Source: Prochlorococcus marinus str. MIT 9313
GTDB lineage: Bacteria > Cyanobacteriota > Cyanobacteriia > PCC-6307 > Cyanobiaceae
Length of the DNA: 64,000 nt
Direction of reading: 5' to 3'
Assembly: GCF_000011485.1 (NCBI RefSeq)
Contig: NC_005071.1
Coordinates: 248,001-312,000, forward strand
This document shows, piece by piece, positions 1 through 8,881 of the stretch; position 1 is the stretch's first letter, and each line of letters opens with the position of its first letter. The translations under genes and the position numbers were made by a program. The notes under the pieces are model-generated. The model was not told where the DNA came from, did no database searches, and worked only from the letters and a program-made list of their open reading frames with translations.

Positions 1-21
1 TAGCAGTTGATTGTTGATGCC

Positions 22-795
22 ATGAGAAGGATACGTCAGAGGCTTTACAGACAGGTTGTCGACACTGGCCCTAAGCAAAGGACGTCTGCGTTTAATAGAA
101 TTATAGCTGCTGCAATTATAATATCAATCTTCTTTTCCATTGTTGCTACTGAGGAGGCTATTCAGGCAAAGTATGGAGACCATTTGATCCGATTAGACTG
201 GATAATCGCAATTCTATTCTGTATTGAATATTGCATTAGGCTATGGGTTTCGCCTCTAGATGGCAGGTATGGGAAAGGAATTAGGGGAATTGTTAATTAT
301 GTGTTGTCGCCATTGGCAATGATTGATGTGATCGCTATATTGCCTACTTTCCTAGGAATAATCAGTCCAGAGCTCTATACCTTAAGAGTTTTTCGACTTG
401 TAAGAATTGGCAAGATAGGGAGGTCTAGGAGGTTTAAAGAAGGTTTGTATTATTTTAATCAGGCAATCAAGTCAAAGACTCAAGAACTACAGATATCAGC
501 AACCTATACCCTCATGTTGGTGCTATTAAGTAGTACCTTTATGTATCTGACTGAGTCAAAGGTACAGCCTGAATTATTTGGATCAATACCTCGATGCATC
601 TGGTGGGCGATAATGACAGTGACAACAGTTGGTTATGGAGATGCCATCCCTGTGACTGGGCTTGGCAAGGTGATTGCGTCTGCAACAGCATTGATGGGTA
701 TCGGTGTCATCGCGATACCAGTAGGAATTCTTGCTGCTGGTTTTAGCGAATCATTCAGGAAGAAGAGAATTGAGAATGAGCAGACAGTTCAGTAA
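22..795 (+). CDS. Voltage-gated-type potassium channel
   Basis: This 257-residue membrane protein has the layout of a six-helix voltage-gated K+ channel subunit. The selectivity filter TVGYGD lies near the C-terminus, between the last two hydrophobic segments. Upstream is an arginine/lysine-studded S4-like helix (LRVFRLVRIGKIGRSRRFK). The last hydrophobic segment is followed by a short basic tail, with no RCK or cyclic-nucleotide domain. It should form a tetramer in the plasma membrane that conducts K+. I chose ATG at 22; a TTG at 7 would add five residues, and the true start could lie before the window. What opens the channel cannot be told from sequence. Confidence 0.85.
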   Translation: MRRIRQRLYRQVVDTGPKQRTSAFNRIIAAAIIISIFFSIVATEEAIQAKYGDHLIRLDWIIAILFCIEYCIRLWVSPLDGRYGKGIRGIVNYVLSPLAMIDVIAILPTFLGIISPELYTLRVFRLVRIGKIGRSRRFKEGLYYFNQAIKSKTQELQISATYTLMLVLLSSTFMYLTESKVQPELFGSIPRCIWWAIMTVTTVGYGDAIPVTGLGKVIASATALMGIGVIAIPVGILAAGFSESFRKKRIENEQTVQ

Positions 796-844
796 CAGGA
801 TTTAGTTGATTCCGCAGGTCAATGATGCTAAGAATGTGCATAAA

Positions 845-1159
845 TTACTTGCATATGACTTCATCATTGCCAGCATTTAATACCTTATCTCTTTGCTTAA
901 TGCTCGCAAGATCATTGGATTTATTGTGAAAATAAGCTTGTTTTGGCTTATAAAGATTGACAGCTTGATTATTCTCTCTAGGGGATATAGAGCCCGCTAA
1001 TTCCCCTGCTGAGCGAACAACTATGATGGCGATAAAAGGAGATTCATAAAGAAGAGACTTGTCTTCAAGGTTGAAAATAAACAAGTTGGGGAAGGTTTGT
1101 AACTCTACAGCTAATAACAGGCATATTTGCGATGCAGCTATGTGATTTGGTTTGCACAA
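845..1159 (-). CDS. Hypothetical protein, doubtful
   Basis: This open frame of 104 residues begins with TTG and has no motif I recognise. It lies in an AT-rich stretch between the channel gene and the next small membrane protein. It could equally be a chance frame; nothing around it supports expression. Confidence 0.2.
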   Translation of the reverse strand: MCKPNHIAASQICLLLAVELQTFPNLFIFNLEDKSLLYESPFIAIIVVRSAGELAGSISPRENNQAVNLYKPKQAYFHNKSNDLASIKQRDKVLNAGNDEVICK

Positions 1160-1354
1160 TGAAGCATTTTGTACTCCTTGGGCTCAGTAGATGCATGATA
1201 GGGGTGTTTTTTGAAAGTCTGTATTTTAAATGTACTTTATGATCAAATTCCAAGCTTCCTTTTAGGTAAGGTTGCTATCGCTTAAGTATTGGCTTTATAG
1301 GTTCTTTTTTGCTTGTCTTAATCAAGCCTCTTTTCTTAAATAGGAGAGCTTATA

Positions 1355-1666
1355 TTGAGTATGCTTGGTCTTGCCAGGAAACTGATGCTCCTGAAAAATC
1401 GGAAGGCGACTATTCTTTACTTGCTATTTTTATGCTGCGTAGTTGTTTCAGCTCCGTGGGTGATGAATAGAACAAATAATCTCGAAGAAGGCCGCAGCTG
1501 GAGATTGTCTAGAAAATATCAATTAAAAGAAGACCGTGCATCAGAGATAGATAGCCTCTTAAACGGAGAAGTTTCAAATAGCAATATCCATAAGTTGCTT
1601 AGAATGGATCCCCCACCTTTGATCTTTGCCCAATCACTTGTTCTTCTGAATTTAAAAATAAAGTAA
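1355..1666 (+). CDS. Small single-pass membrane protein, hypothetical
   Basis: This is a 103-residue protein with a basic N-terminus, one strong hydrophobic segment at about residues 18-36 (ILYLLFLCCVVVSAPWV) and a polar tail. It looks like an N-terminally anchored or secreted protein. An AGGAG motif at 1343-1347 sits about 7 bases before the TTG at 1355, favouring that start over the ATG at 1361. The 3' end overlaps a convergent small membrane ORF. Function unknown. Confidence 0.4.
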   Translation: MSMLGLARKLMLLKNRKATILYLLFLCCVVVSAPWVMNRTNNLEEGRSWRLSRKYQLKEDRASEIDSLLNGEVSNSNIHKLLRMDPPPLIFAQSLVLLNLKIK

Positions 1667-1787
1667 CTAATATTACGGCAATCAGAAAGCCTGAGATGAG
1701 AACTGAGTTCCAGCTATATTTTTTCTCCCATAAGCTAAGTGCCCAGGGGTGTCTTCTGGTTAAGTGGCGAATCAGTCTTATCAGCAT
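1599..1787 (-). CDS. Small membrane protein, hypothetical
   Basis: This 62-residue frame starts with ATG, has a basic N-terminal half (RLIRHLTRRHPWALSLWEKK) and one hydrophobic helix (SVLISGFLIAVILVTLFL). The composition is that of a genuine tail-anchored small protein, but no family is recognised. It overlaps the 3' end of the opposite-strand ORF at 1355-1666, so the two cannot both be translated from unconstrained sequence. Confidence 0.35.
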   Translation of the reverse strand: MLIRLIRHLTRRHPWALSLWEKKYSWNSVLISGFLIAVILVTLFLNSEEQVIGQRSKVGDPF

Positions 1788-2229
1788 TTAAGCTTTGGCA
1801 AGAATGACCAATTGTTTTTGAGCTTAGCAAGCTAGACTCTTGCGATCCTCGCCGTTACACTCTAGCATTTCTATCATGCTGTGCATTAACGACTTATTCT
1901 TGTGTCTAATCTAACTGAGCAAACAGGTTCTAGAGCTTTTAAAAATATAGCTAGTAGCATTAAAAGGTAGATTTGTGACAGCTTTCATATGGCCACTAAT
2001 TTTACATCTGATTGCATAGATTCTTGCGCGATTGGCTTGAGATGATGATTGTTGGCTATCTCCAGCAGTCAACTTATGCAGTACATCTCCGGCGATCCAG
2101 GAGCATAATTCTATTAGGTTGACAAATAAAAACTTCGCCCCCAGCGGTGGCGCTGAAACATTGCATTAATATAATACTAGAAATCCCTGCAGCCTTTCTG
2201 AATCAATCAGCTTTTGGAGAATGATGTGT
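1788..2229. other. Intergenic stretch, nothing recognised
   Basis: About 440 bases with no convincing gene, RNA or repeat on either strand. Confidence 0.5.
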
Positions 2230-2613
2230 TCATTCTTGCATGGCTTTTGAGTATTTGCCTATCCCTAATGCTCGTTCGCAATCCATGATTCTGTCGAATG
2301 CATCACCGATAGCGTAATCAGTTTTCTCGCCCTGCTCTTCCAGTTTCTTGATTTTTTTCTCTAGTTCAAGCAGAGGGTTTTGCGCCTTGATGCTTTCAGT
2401 GAGGCCATGACTTTTGGCTTCAGGCTCTAAGGCAGCATGATTGAAAAGGATCGATCCATCTGATTGCAGATATAACGTTGCCAATTGTTCCAGAACCTTT
2501 GTGTATTTTTCACCCTTCTGCTTACAGCGTGATCTGAATGCATCCAGCAAATCGGGATGAAAGTTTGCCGAGAATTGCCCTGCTCTCACGATCGACTTAC
2601 TCTGTATGGGCAA
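2230..2613 (-). CDS. Ribbon-helix-helix-like protein with coiled-coil tail
   Basis: This 127-residue protein has, after about residue 10, the pattern of a ribbon-helix-helix DNA-binding domain: a short strand (GQFSANF), helix (PDLLDAFRSRCKQKG), turn (EKYT) and second helix (KVLEQLATLYLQ). The C-terminal half (about 80-105) is a charged coiled coil (LLELEKKIKKLEEQGEK), suited to oligomerisation. The start is TTG at 2613 or GTG at 2589. A perfect inverted repeat lies just upstream, with a near-identical third half-site overlapping the start, as expected of an autoregulated repressor. The family call is inferred from the pattern, not a search. Confidence 0.5.
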   Translation of the reverse strand: MPIQSKSIVRAGQFSANFHPDLLDAFRSRCKQKGEKYTKVLEQLATLYLQSDGSILFNHAALEPEAKSHGLTESIKAQNPLLELEKKIKKLEEQGEKTDYAIGDAFDRIMDCERALGIGKYSKAMQE

Positions 2614-2656
2614 ATTTAACAGGCTTGCCTATACATAGCGGCTCTTTTGTATAGGC
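2603..2656. promoter_or_regulatory. Inverted repeat, candidate operator
   Basis: The arms GCCTATACA (2627-2635) and TGTATAGGC (2648-2656) are perfect 9-base inverted repeats with centres 21 bases apart, i.e. two helical turns. A third half-site, TGTATGGGC (2603-2611), differs at one position. The cluster lies immediately upstream of, and into, the start of the ribbon-helix-helix-like gene. That is the expected place for an autoregulatory operator. Confidence 0.5.
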
Positions 2657-2806
2657 GAGGCTGCCGCGAGGGATCCTTCGCTTTAAAATTTTGATTGATC
2701 AACCTCAGCCAACTCCTGATATTTGCCTTAGGAACGTTGCAACGAGGTTTGAGCACCCCTCAAAATTCAAGTCGAGGACAGGACTATCGCAACTCACGAC
2801 ATTTTC

Positions 2807-4126
2807 ATGCCTGCTCTGAGCTCAACGATGACGGAGGGCAAGATCGTTGAGTGGCTTAAGCAACCTGGCGACAAGGTTGGGCGTGGTGAGTCGGTGCTTG
2901 TGGTGGAGTCAGATAAAGCGGATATGGATGTGGAGTCATTTCAAGATGGCTACTTGGCCGCGGTCTTGATGCCTGCTGGTTGTTCGGCTCCAGTGGGCGA
3001 AACGATTGGTTTGATCGTTGAAAGTGAGGCCGAAATCGCGGCTGTTCAGGCCAATGCCCCTGCTGCGCCAGCGTCTGATCCTGCCCCTCTCAAGACTGCT
3101 GCAAAAGTTGTCGATGACCCTGCCCCAGCATCTACTCCAGCGCCCGTCGTGGAGAGTCCCCCCGTTGCTGCTCCGCCGCCTGTTGCCAGCCAAGCAGTAG
3201 ACACTGACAAACGCATCGTTGCTTCACCGCGGGCTAAAAAACTTGCTGCGCAGATGGGTGTTGATCTGGCCAAGTTGAGGGGTAGCGGACCCCATGGCCG
3301 TATCCAGGCTGAAGACGTGCAGCTGGCTGCAGGTCAGCCGATCAGTGTGCCTCAGCTTGCTGAAGGAAACGCTTCTTTCGCAACGACGCATGCAACTTCT
3401 GCAGGCGTTGCTCATGCAGTGTCATCTCCTGTAGGTCAGAGCTTTGGGGCCCCGGGAGAAACCGCAGCCTTCAACAACCTCCAACAAGCGGTCAACCGCA
3501 ATATGGAGGCCAGTTTGGCCTTCCCCTGCTTCAGGGTTGGCTACACGATCACGACTGATCAGTTGGATGCTTTTTACAAGCAGGTGAAGCCTAAGGGCGT
3601 CACGATGACAGCCCTTCTGGCCAAAGCCGTGGCCTTGACGCTAGTGCGTCATCCCCAGGTGAATGCTGCTTACAGCACCGCTGGGATGGTGTATCCAGAG
3701 CAGGTGAATGTTGCTGTTGCAGTGGCGATGGACGATGGCGGTCTGATTACACCGGTTTTGCAGAATGCTGATCGCACCGATCTCTATGAGATGTCGCGGC
3801 AGTGGGCAGATCTTGTGAAGCGGTCACGCAGCAAGCAGTTGCAACCCGAGGAATACAGCACTGGTACTTTCACCCTTTCCAATCTGGGCATGTTTGGCGT
3901 GGACCGCTTTGATGCAATCTTGCCCCCTGGCACTGGCGCAATTTTGGCGGTAGCTGCATCGCGGCCTGCTGTGGTGGCTGGAAAGGATGGCTCGATTGCG
4001 GTCAAGCGCCAGATGCAGGTGAACCTCACTGCCGACCATCGCGTGATTTATGGCGCCGATGGGGCCGCCTTCCTCAAGGATCTGGCAGAGCTGATTGAGA
4101 CGCGGGTAGAGAGTTTGGCGCTCTAA
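2807..4126 (+). CDS. pdhC: Pyruvate dehydrogenase E2, dihydrolipoamide acetyltransferase
   Basis: E2 core of the pyruvate dehydrogenase complex; transfers the acetyl group from lipoamide to CoA. The protein has one lipoyl domain (residues 1-75, lipoyl lysine K37 in ESDKADMD), a Pro/Ala-rich linker, a peripheral subunit-binding domain (about 134-170, VASPRAKKLAAQ to GRIQAEDV) and a catalytic acyltransferase domain ending in TADHRVIYGADGA with H411. The Tyr in that motif is usual for the cyanobacterial/plastid type. The first ATG is at 2807, but the frame runs upstream as ATHDIF, which is conserved in cyanobacterial E2 proteins. The codon where others have ATG is here ATC (2786-2788), so the true N-terminus may be seven residues longer. 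Confidence 0.93.
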   Translation: MPALSSTMTEGKIVEWLKQPGDKVGRGESVLVVESDKADMDVESFQDGYLAAVLMPAGCSAPVGETIGLIVESEAEIAAVQANAPAAPASDPAPLKTAAKVVDDPAPASTPAPVVESPPVAAPPPVASQAVDTDKRIVASPRAKKLAAQMGVDLAKLRGSGPHGRIQAEDVQLAAGQPISVPQLAEGNASFATTHATSAGVAHAVSSPVGQSFGAPGETAAFNNLQQAVNRNMEASLAFPCFRVGYTITTDQLDAFYKQVKPKGVTMTALLAKAVALTLVRHPQVNAAYSTAGMVYPEQVNVAVAVAMDDGGLITPVLQNADRTDLYEMSRQWADLVKRSRSKQLQPEEYSTGTFTLSNLGMFGVDRFDAILPPGTGAILAVAASRPAVVAGKDGSIAVKRQMQVNLTADHRVIYGADGAAFLKDLAELIETRVESLAL

Positions 4127-4158
4127 ACAGGATTCAGATCCAGGTTTGACAATCTTTT

Positions 4159-4188
4159 GCCGCTCGCCAAAAAGTGATAGCGAGCGGC
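4159..4188. terminator. Hairpin between convergent genes, probable terminator
   Basis: A perfect 9-bp GC-rich stem (GCCGCTCGC at 4159-4167, GCGAGCGGC at 4180-4188) with a 12-base loop sits between the 3' ends of pdhC and the convergent lipoprotein gene. It lacks a strong T tract on either side, so it may act in both directions or with partner factors. Confidence 0.55.
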
Positions 4189-4195
4189 CTTGATT

Positions 4196-6196
4196 TCATT
4201 CAGGACGCCTAACCACACCAAGTAGAGGGTTCTTGACTGGACCGGCGACCCCGTAGGTCACCACGAATCCTTGACCACCAGCAAAGGTCGATGTTCGACC
4301 TAAATAGCTCTTGTTGATGACGGCATTTTCGTCGTACCAGTTGTTCGCACTCCAGATATTGCCGGCATCATCGATAATTACATCGGTGTTCATTTGAATA
4401 ACACCACTCTGATAATCATGAATCACATCACCTGTCGTTTTACCTTCAGGGCAATTTGATGTATTGGCTCCACAGATATGCATCAAACTGCTACCAAAAA
4501 GATTTGCAACCCATACATTGTCATTGCCATCGATGCTTACACCCCAGGGAATATAGACATCTCCTTTTGCAATGTCTGATTTGATCATCTTCAAATCAGG
4601 TGAGATCAGTGCAATCATTCCAGAGCTTGTTTGCTGCGGATTTGCTTTTGCATATTCAAGCCCTTGCATGAATTCCTGCATGATTGTTGTTGGGCGTGGA
4701 GGTGCCTTGCTGACCCCAGGAGGTAAAACTAGCGTTGCTGAATCAGTTTGCTGGGCGACCCAAGCATTGCCTTTGGAATCGATTGCCACACCTCTTGCTC
4801 CTAAAGCGATATCAATTGTTTTCACTGCCTCAGGGTTTTCTCCAGGGAAGATGGTGAGTTTATTGTTGTAGCTGCTGGTTACCCAGACTCTATTTTGCTG
4901 GTCAACAGCAATGCCGAAAGGAGCTTGTAATCCTTTGATTGTTAATCGCTCGCCATTCTTATAGTCACCATCGGGGAAACGAATCATGTGATCCTTGGTG
5001 TTATCTGCAATCCATACATCTCCATTCGCGGCGGTTGTTACTGCTTGCAGTTGGCCGATCTCGCCATCAACAGTCGCCGGTCCAACTGGTTTGCCATCTT
5101 CAAGATCAAAGACCCCGATCTTGTTGTTAAAAGTGCCTACCCAGGCATAATTTTTCGAGACTCCTGTTCCCCAGCCCACGCCATTTAGCCCTTGTCCGTT
5201 ATATCCCTGAGGTGATGGGGAGAGCGCTTCTCCGCTGGAGTTGAACTTGGTGAGCCCTCCTCCAATGGAGTTGATGACACCAGATTGGGAACCAGGCATC
5301 CAGTTGGCACCACTCCACATATTGGCGTTGTCGTCAAACATCATTTTCCCGAGTGCCATGGCGCCGCCACCCTCTAGACGGATCGAGAGTGAAAAACTCT
5401 CCGGTTCAAATAACAGGTAGGGAAGGGTTGCGCCTTCTCGAATTTGTTCTGCCTTGTTGAGTGGATATTGGTGAGTGAACAGTTTGTAGAGCTCACTGGC
5501 TTTTGCCCACGGCTCTTTGGCGATAGAAATCAGTGCGTTGAGGCTGTTATCTGAATTGGTTAGATTGAGTAACTGACTACAGCCATCGGCTGTATTGCTA
5601 TTGCCACAAAGGGCCAATAGGTTGGAAAGAACGTTGAGACGAACCATCGTCTCGGAGTTGGGCAGGTTTAAGCCATTCAGAAGTGTTTCGCCATATTTGC
5701 CATTGCTTGTATTGACTAGGTGCCTTACATGCCCCGAACCAATGGCTAAAGCTGTTTTGCTGCCACTGATCTTATTTCCGTTGATCAGTTGAGCATTGGG
5801 CCACACTGATCCCACGGATGTCAGTTCGTTGATGACGACAGACTTGTTGGAATTGGAGTCAAGAACACTGAGCATTTTCAAGTTGTCAGTATCTTGTCCA
5901 TCGATACTTCCTCCTTCGGAAATTAAATAACTAACCTTATCCTTATTGCTGGGTATGGACAATTTGAACGCCCCATCTTTAGAAGTTTTGGTCTCAACGA
6001 TTTTCTTCGCTCCATCCTTGGCGGAAGACTGCCAGAGCAAAACCTTGGCTTCACTGACGGGCTTTCCTAATACTGAAACCCTCCCTGAGAAGCTTGACGC
6101 ATTACCCGTGATGCTGGAGACATCGCAGGAGGCAAGCAAGACCGACAGCGAGCCCAGCAATGCACCTCCAAGGATGGGAAAGGAAATGGGTTTCAT
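4196..6196 (-). CDS. Large secreted lipoprotein with NHL-type beta-propeller
   Basis: This 666-residue protein begins with a lipoprotein signal peptide; the lipobox LLASC puts the lipidated cysteine at residue 24. Residues about 35-110 resemble a carboxypeptidase-regulatory or Cna-B-like beta-sandwich (SFSGRVSVLGKPVSEAKVLL). The C-terminal 300 residues carry recurrent NHL/virginiamycin-B-lyase-like blades (VWIADNTKDHMIRF, VWVTSSYNNKLTIF, AWVAQQTDSATLVL, VWVANLFGSSLMHI, IWSANNWYDE). It is probably exposed on a membrane surface or in the periplasm as a binding scaffold. No catalytic residues can be assigned. Monocistronic, ending toward the hairpin shared with pdhC. Confidence 0.7.
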   Translation of the reverse strand: MKPISFPILGGALLGSLSVLLASCDVSSITGNASSFSGRVSVLGKPVSEAKVLLWQSSAKDGAKKIVETKTSKDGAFKLSIPSNKDKVSYLISEGGSIDGQDTDNLKMLSVLDSNSNKSVVINELTSVGSVWPNAQLINGNKISGSKTALAIGSGHVRHLVNTSNGKYGETLLNGLNLPNSETMVRLNVLSNLLALCGNSNTADGCSQLLNLTNSDNSLNALISIAKEPWAKASELYKLFTHQYPLNKAEQIREGATLPYLLFEPESFSLSIRLEGGGAMALGKMMFDDNANMWSGANWMPGSQSGVINSIGGGLTKFNSSGEALSPSPQGYNGQGLNGVGWGTGVSKNYAWVGTFNNKIGVFDLEDGKPVGPATVDGEIGQLQAVTTAANGDVWIADNTKDHMIRFPDGDYKNGERLTIKGLQAPFGIAVDQQNRVWVTSSYNNKLTIFPGENPEAVKTIDIALGARGVAIDSKGNAWVAQQTDSATLVLPPGVSKAPPRPTTIMQEFMQGLEYAKANPQQTSSGMIALISPDLKMIKSDIAKGDVYIPWGVSIDGNDNVWVANLFGSSLMHICGANTSNCPEGKTTGDVIHDYQSGVIQMNTDVIIDDAGNIWSANNWYDENAVINKSYLGRTSTFAGGQGFVVTYGVAGPVKNPLLGVVRRPE

Positions 6197-6338
6197 CGCT
6201 ACAGATCGTTCTGTTGGTTCTTCTAGTTGTAGTACGTAAGTAGTGCAAGCTCTTCAGTTCTCGGTGTTACGTCATAGACCTGTGAAAGTGCCGTTTGCTT
6301 CCTTGCGTGCATCCTGAAGAAAACGATTCCAAGACGAC

Positions 6339-8186
6339 TTGAGCTTTTTCCAGAAACTTCTTGGGCATCCACTCCTCCGCAAAAAGGTTGACGATGAGCG
6401 GCTGCCCAGTGTTCAGGCTTTGCCGATCCTTTCTTCGGACGCCTTGTCGTCAGTGGCTTATGCCACTGAAGCTGCACTTGGTGTTCTGATTCTTGGCGGC
6501 AGCGGTGCCCTTGGCCTTTCTGTGCCGATCACCCTGGCGATTATTGCTCTGGTTGCCATCGTTGTGCTCTCCTACCGCCAGGCGATTGAGGCTTATCCGA
6601 AAGGGGGCGGCTCCTACGTCGTGGCACGCGACAACCTTGGCCGCAACGTTGGTTTGATTGCCGCGGCGGCATTGCTGATCGATTACACCCTTACCGCGGG
6701 GGTGAGTCTCATGGCTGGCACTCAGGCTCTCTCCTCCCTAGTGCCATCGATGCTCGATCACGAGGTTTCGCTCGCCTTGCTTTTGTTGGCTTTGATTGGC
6801 TGGGCCAATCTGCGGGGCCTCAAAGAGACTGGACGTCTTTTTTCTTTGCCCACCTATGCCTTTGTGGTGATGGTGGCTTTGTTGATCCTTGCCGGCTTGA
6901 AGGATCTGATTTTTGAGCATGGCTTCGTGCCGGATATGCCACCAGCTGTGCAAGCCGTTCAGCCGTTGGGGTGGTTTTTGATCCTGCGGGCCTTCAGCTC
7001 AGGTTGTTCAGCGATGACTGGTATTGAGTCCATTGCCAATGGCGTGAAGGTTTTTCAGGAACCTGCGGTGGTCAATGCCCGACGCACGTTGTTGGTGATG
7101 GGTGTGTTGCTCGCAGCCATGTTTTTGGCGGTTAGTGGGCTGGGTTACATGTATGGCATCGCTCCGAATGATCGGGTCACTGTGTTGGCTCAAATCGGTT
7201 CGCGGGCTTTTGGTTCGGGCAGTGTTCTGCTTTGGGCTCTGCAGCTTTCCACTCTCTTGATCCTTGTTTTGGCGGCCAACACCGCCTTTGCAGGTTTCCC
7301 TCGTTTAGCGGCGATGTTGGCAGAAGATCATTGCCTGCCACGGCAGTTGAGCTGGATTGGTGATCGCTTGGTCTACCAGAACGGTATTGGCGTTCTTTTG
7401 CTGGTCACGGCGCTGATCATCGTGATCTGCAAAGGCGATACCACTGTTGCTGTGAACCTTTATGCCCTGGGGGTCTTCACTGCCTTCACACTTTCTCAGC
7501 TGGGATTGGTCCGTCGTTGGTGGCGTTTGCGGGGGAATGGTTGGCAGGGCCGACTGTTGATGAATGCTCTTGGTGCAGTCACCACTTTTGTGGTGCTTGT
7601 GGTGATCGTGGTGAGCAAATTCCAGGAGGGTGCCTGGACTGTGGTGATTGCCATCCCTGCATTGGTATGGGGTCTGGCGCAGATTCGACGCCGCTATCGA
7701 AAGGCTTATGCAGCGCTCGCTTTGGAGCCTGACTTTGGCCCATTGCAGGTGGAGCCTCGCCAACCTCCTTTGGGGAATCACTGCATCGTTTGGATTCCGG
7801 GTTTGTGGCGTGCCTCCATGGAAGCGTTGCGTTATGGATGTTCCATTGCTGATTCCGTGACGGCTGTCTTTGTGCTCGGCGATGATGATGATCCAGACGC
7901 AATTCGTACCGCCTGGGACAGACTTGTTGGCGATCATCCCGGTGAACTCGAGCTCCGCCTTTTGGAGAGTCACTTTAGTTCGGTGATTGATCCTTTTTGT
8001 GATTATGTCGTAGAGCAGGAAGAGCTTCATCCGGAGCGCACGACCACTGTGGTGATGGCGCTAGTGATCACTCGCGATTGGCTCGATCAGACGCTTCTCA
8101 ATCAGAGGGCTGTCTATTTGTTTAAGGCCCTGTCTGGCGACTACAGCCGAGTCTTTTGCGTGGTGCGGTATTACCTAGCGGGATAG
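6339..8186 (+). CDS. APC-family amino acid/cation permease with C-terminal cytosolic domain
   Basis: This 615-residue transporter starts at TTG (MSFFQKLLGHPLLRKK). The N-terminal APC signature LPILSSDALSSVAYATEAAL precedes 11-12 hydrophobic helices up to about residue 450. A hydrophilic tail of about 160 residues follows (from PLGNHCIVWIPGLWRASM), resembling the cytosolic domains of APC transporters of the KimA/YdaO type. It should move amino acids or K+ across the plasma membrane; the substrate cannot be read from sequence. Its neighbours do not form an obvious operon. Confidence 0.85.
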   Translation: MSFFQKLLGHPLLRKKVDDERLPSVQALPILSSDALSSVAYATEAALGVLILGGSGALGLSVPITLAIIALVAIVVLSYRQAIEAYPKGGGSYVVARDNLGRNVGLIAAAALLIDYTLTAGVSLMAGTQALSSLVPSMLDHEVSLALLLLALIGWANLRGLKETGRLFSLPTYAFVVMVALLILAGLKDLIFEHGFVPDMPPAVQAVQPLGWFLILRAFSSGCSAMTGIESIANGVKVFQEPAVVNARRTLLVMGVLLAAMFLAVSGLGYMYGIAPNDRVTVLAQIGSRAFGSGSVLLWALQLSTLLILVLAANTAFAGFPRLAAMLAEDHCLPRQLSWIGDRLVYQNGIGVLLLVTALIIVICKGDTTVAVNLYALGVFTAFTLSQLGLVRRWWRLRGNGWQGRLLMNALGAVTTFVVLVVIVVSKFQEGAWTVVIAIPALVWGLAQIRRRYRKAYAALALEPDFGPLQVEPRQPPLGNHCIVWIPGLWRASMEALRYGCSIADSVTAVFVLGDDDDPDAIRTAWDRLVGDHPGELELRLLESHFSSVIDPFCDYVVEQEELHPERTTTVVMALVITRDWLDQTLLNQRAVYLFKALSGDYSRVFCVVRYYLAG

Positions 8187-8596
8187 TCGATCAGCGACTT
8201 CGTTTGGGTTGACAACCTTTCTCTACACACTTTGACGTTTCAGCTTGAGAGAGGGCGTAGGGGGCTTTTCTTTTGGCAAAACATCATCACATTGCTGCTA
8301 TCTATTCGCTCCTGTAGCAGGCCTGAGGCTCAAATGAGGGCACCACAATTGCACTTGCCATCCATGGATCATGAGAAGGCAACTAGAGTTGGATGGGCGA
8401 CTGAGGTGTTCTAAATGTCAGAATTGAGTTGACGTAGAGCAACACACTCAAGCAAGCATTAAAGATCTCTCATTCGACCCATTACACATCTCCCTTGCAT
8501 ACAACTCTTCTTCAACGATCCCTCTTTTGTGCAACTGAATAGGCCATTGGTTGATGTTTCTCTCTTGAGAGATTCATTCCTGCAGAAAAAAGTCCC
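8187..8596. other. Intergenic stretch, no convincing gene
   Basis: About 400 bases. A 60-residue open frame at 8232-8414 on the plus strand has no recognisable feature and is not called. The end nearest the next gene has a direct repeat of AGTCCCCT. Confidence 0.4.
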
Positions 8597-8881
8597 CTAA
8601 GTCCCCTTTGGTGTTTGCATGACTTCATCACTAATCCGTTGCCACTTGCCAAGATTGATGTAGGTTTTCTTCTCGCAATCTTCAGGGAATCTTGACATGC
8701 AGGGATCAAATGCATAGCCATCCTTGTCAACATAAACCCCAGCATCCCCAGGACTCCATGGAGAGTAGTAATCATAGTTATTGGTGATACCTTTGCTGGG
8801 CTGTGATTTAATTGATTGAGGCAAGGATGCAGCGAGAATGAAAAGAAAACAAGCAGTGAAGAGATTTATGCCTTTAGTCAT
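8597..8881 (-). CDS. Small secreted protein, hypothetical
   Basis: This 94-residue protein has a clear Sec signal peptide (MTKGINLFTACFLFILAASL, likely cleaved near residue 26). The mature part is Tyr/Asp/Pro-rich with two cysteines (DPCMSRFPEDCEKK) that could form a disulfide. It belongs to no family I recognise. The ATG start and signal peptide make it a likely real gene of unknown function. Confidence 0.55.
   Translation of the reverse strand: MTKGINLFTACFLFILAASLPQSIKSQPSKGITNNYDYYSPWSPGDAGVYVDKDGYAFDPCMSRFPEDCEKKTYINLGKWQRISDEVMQTPKGT

Noticed and set aside
7305..8030. 241-residue minus-strand ORF
   Set aside because: Entirely antisense to the APC permease, whose frame has clear family motifs.
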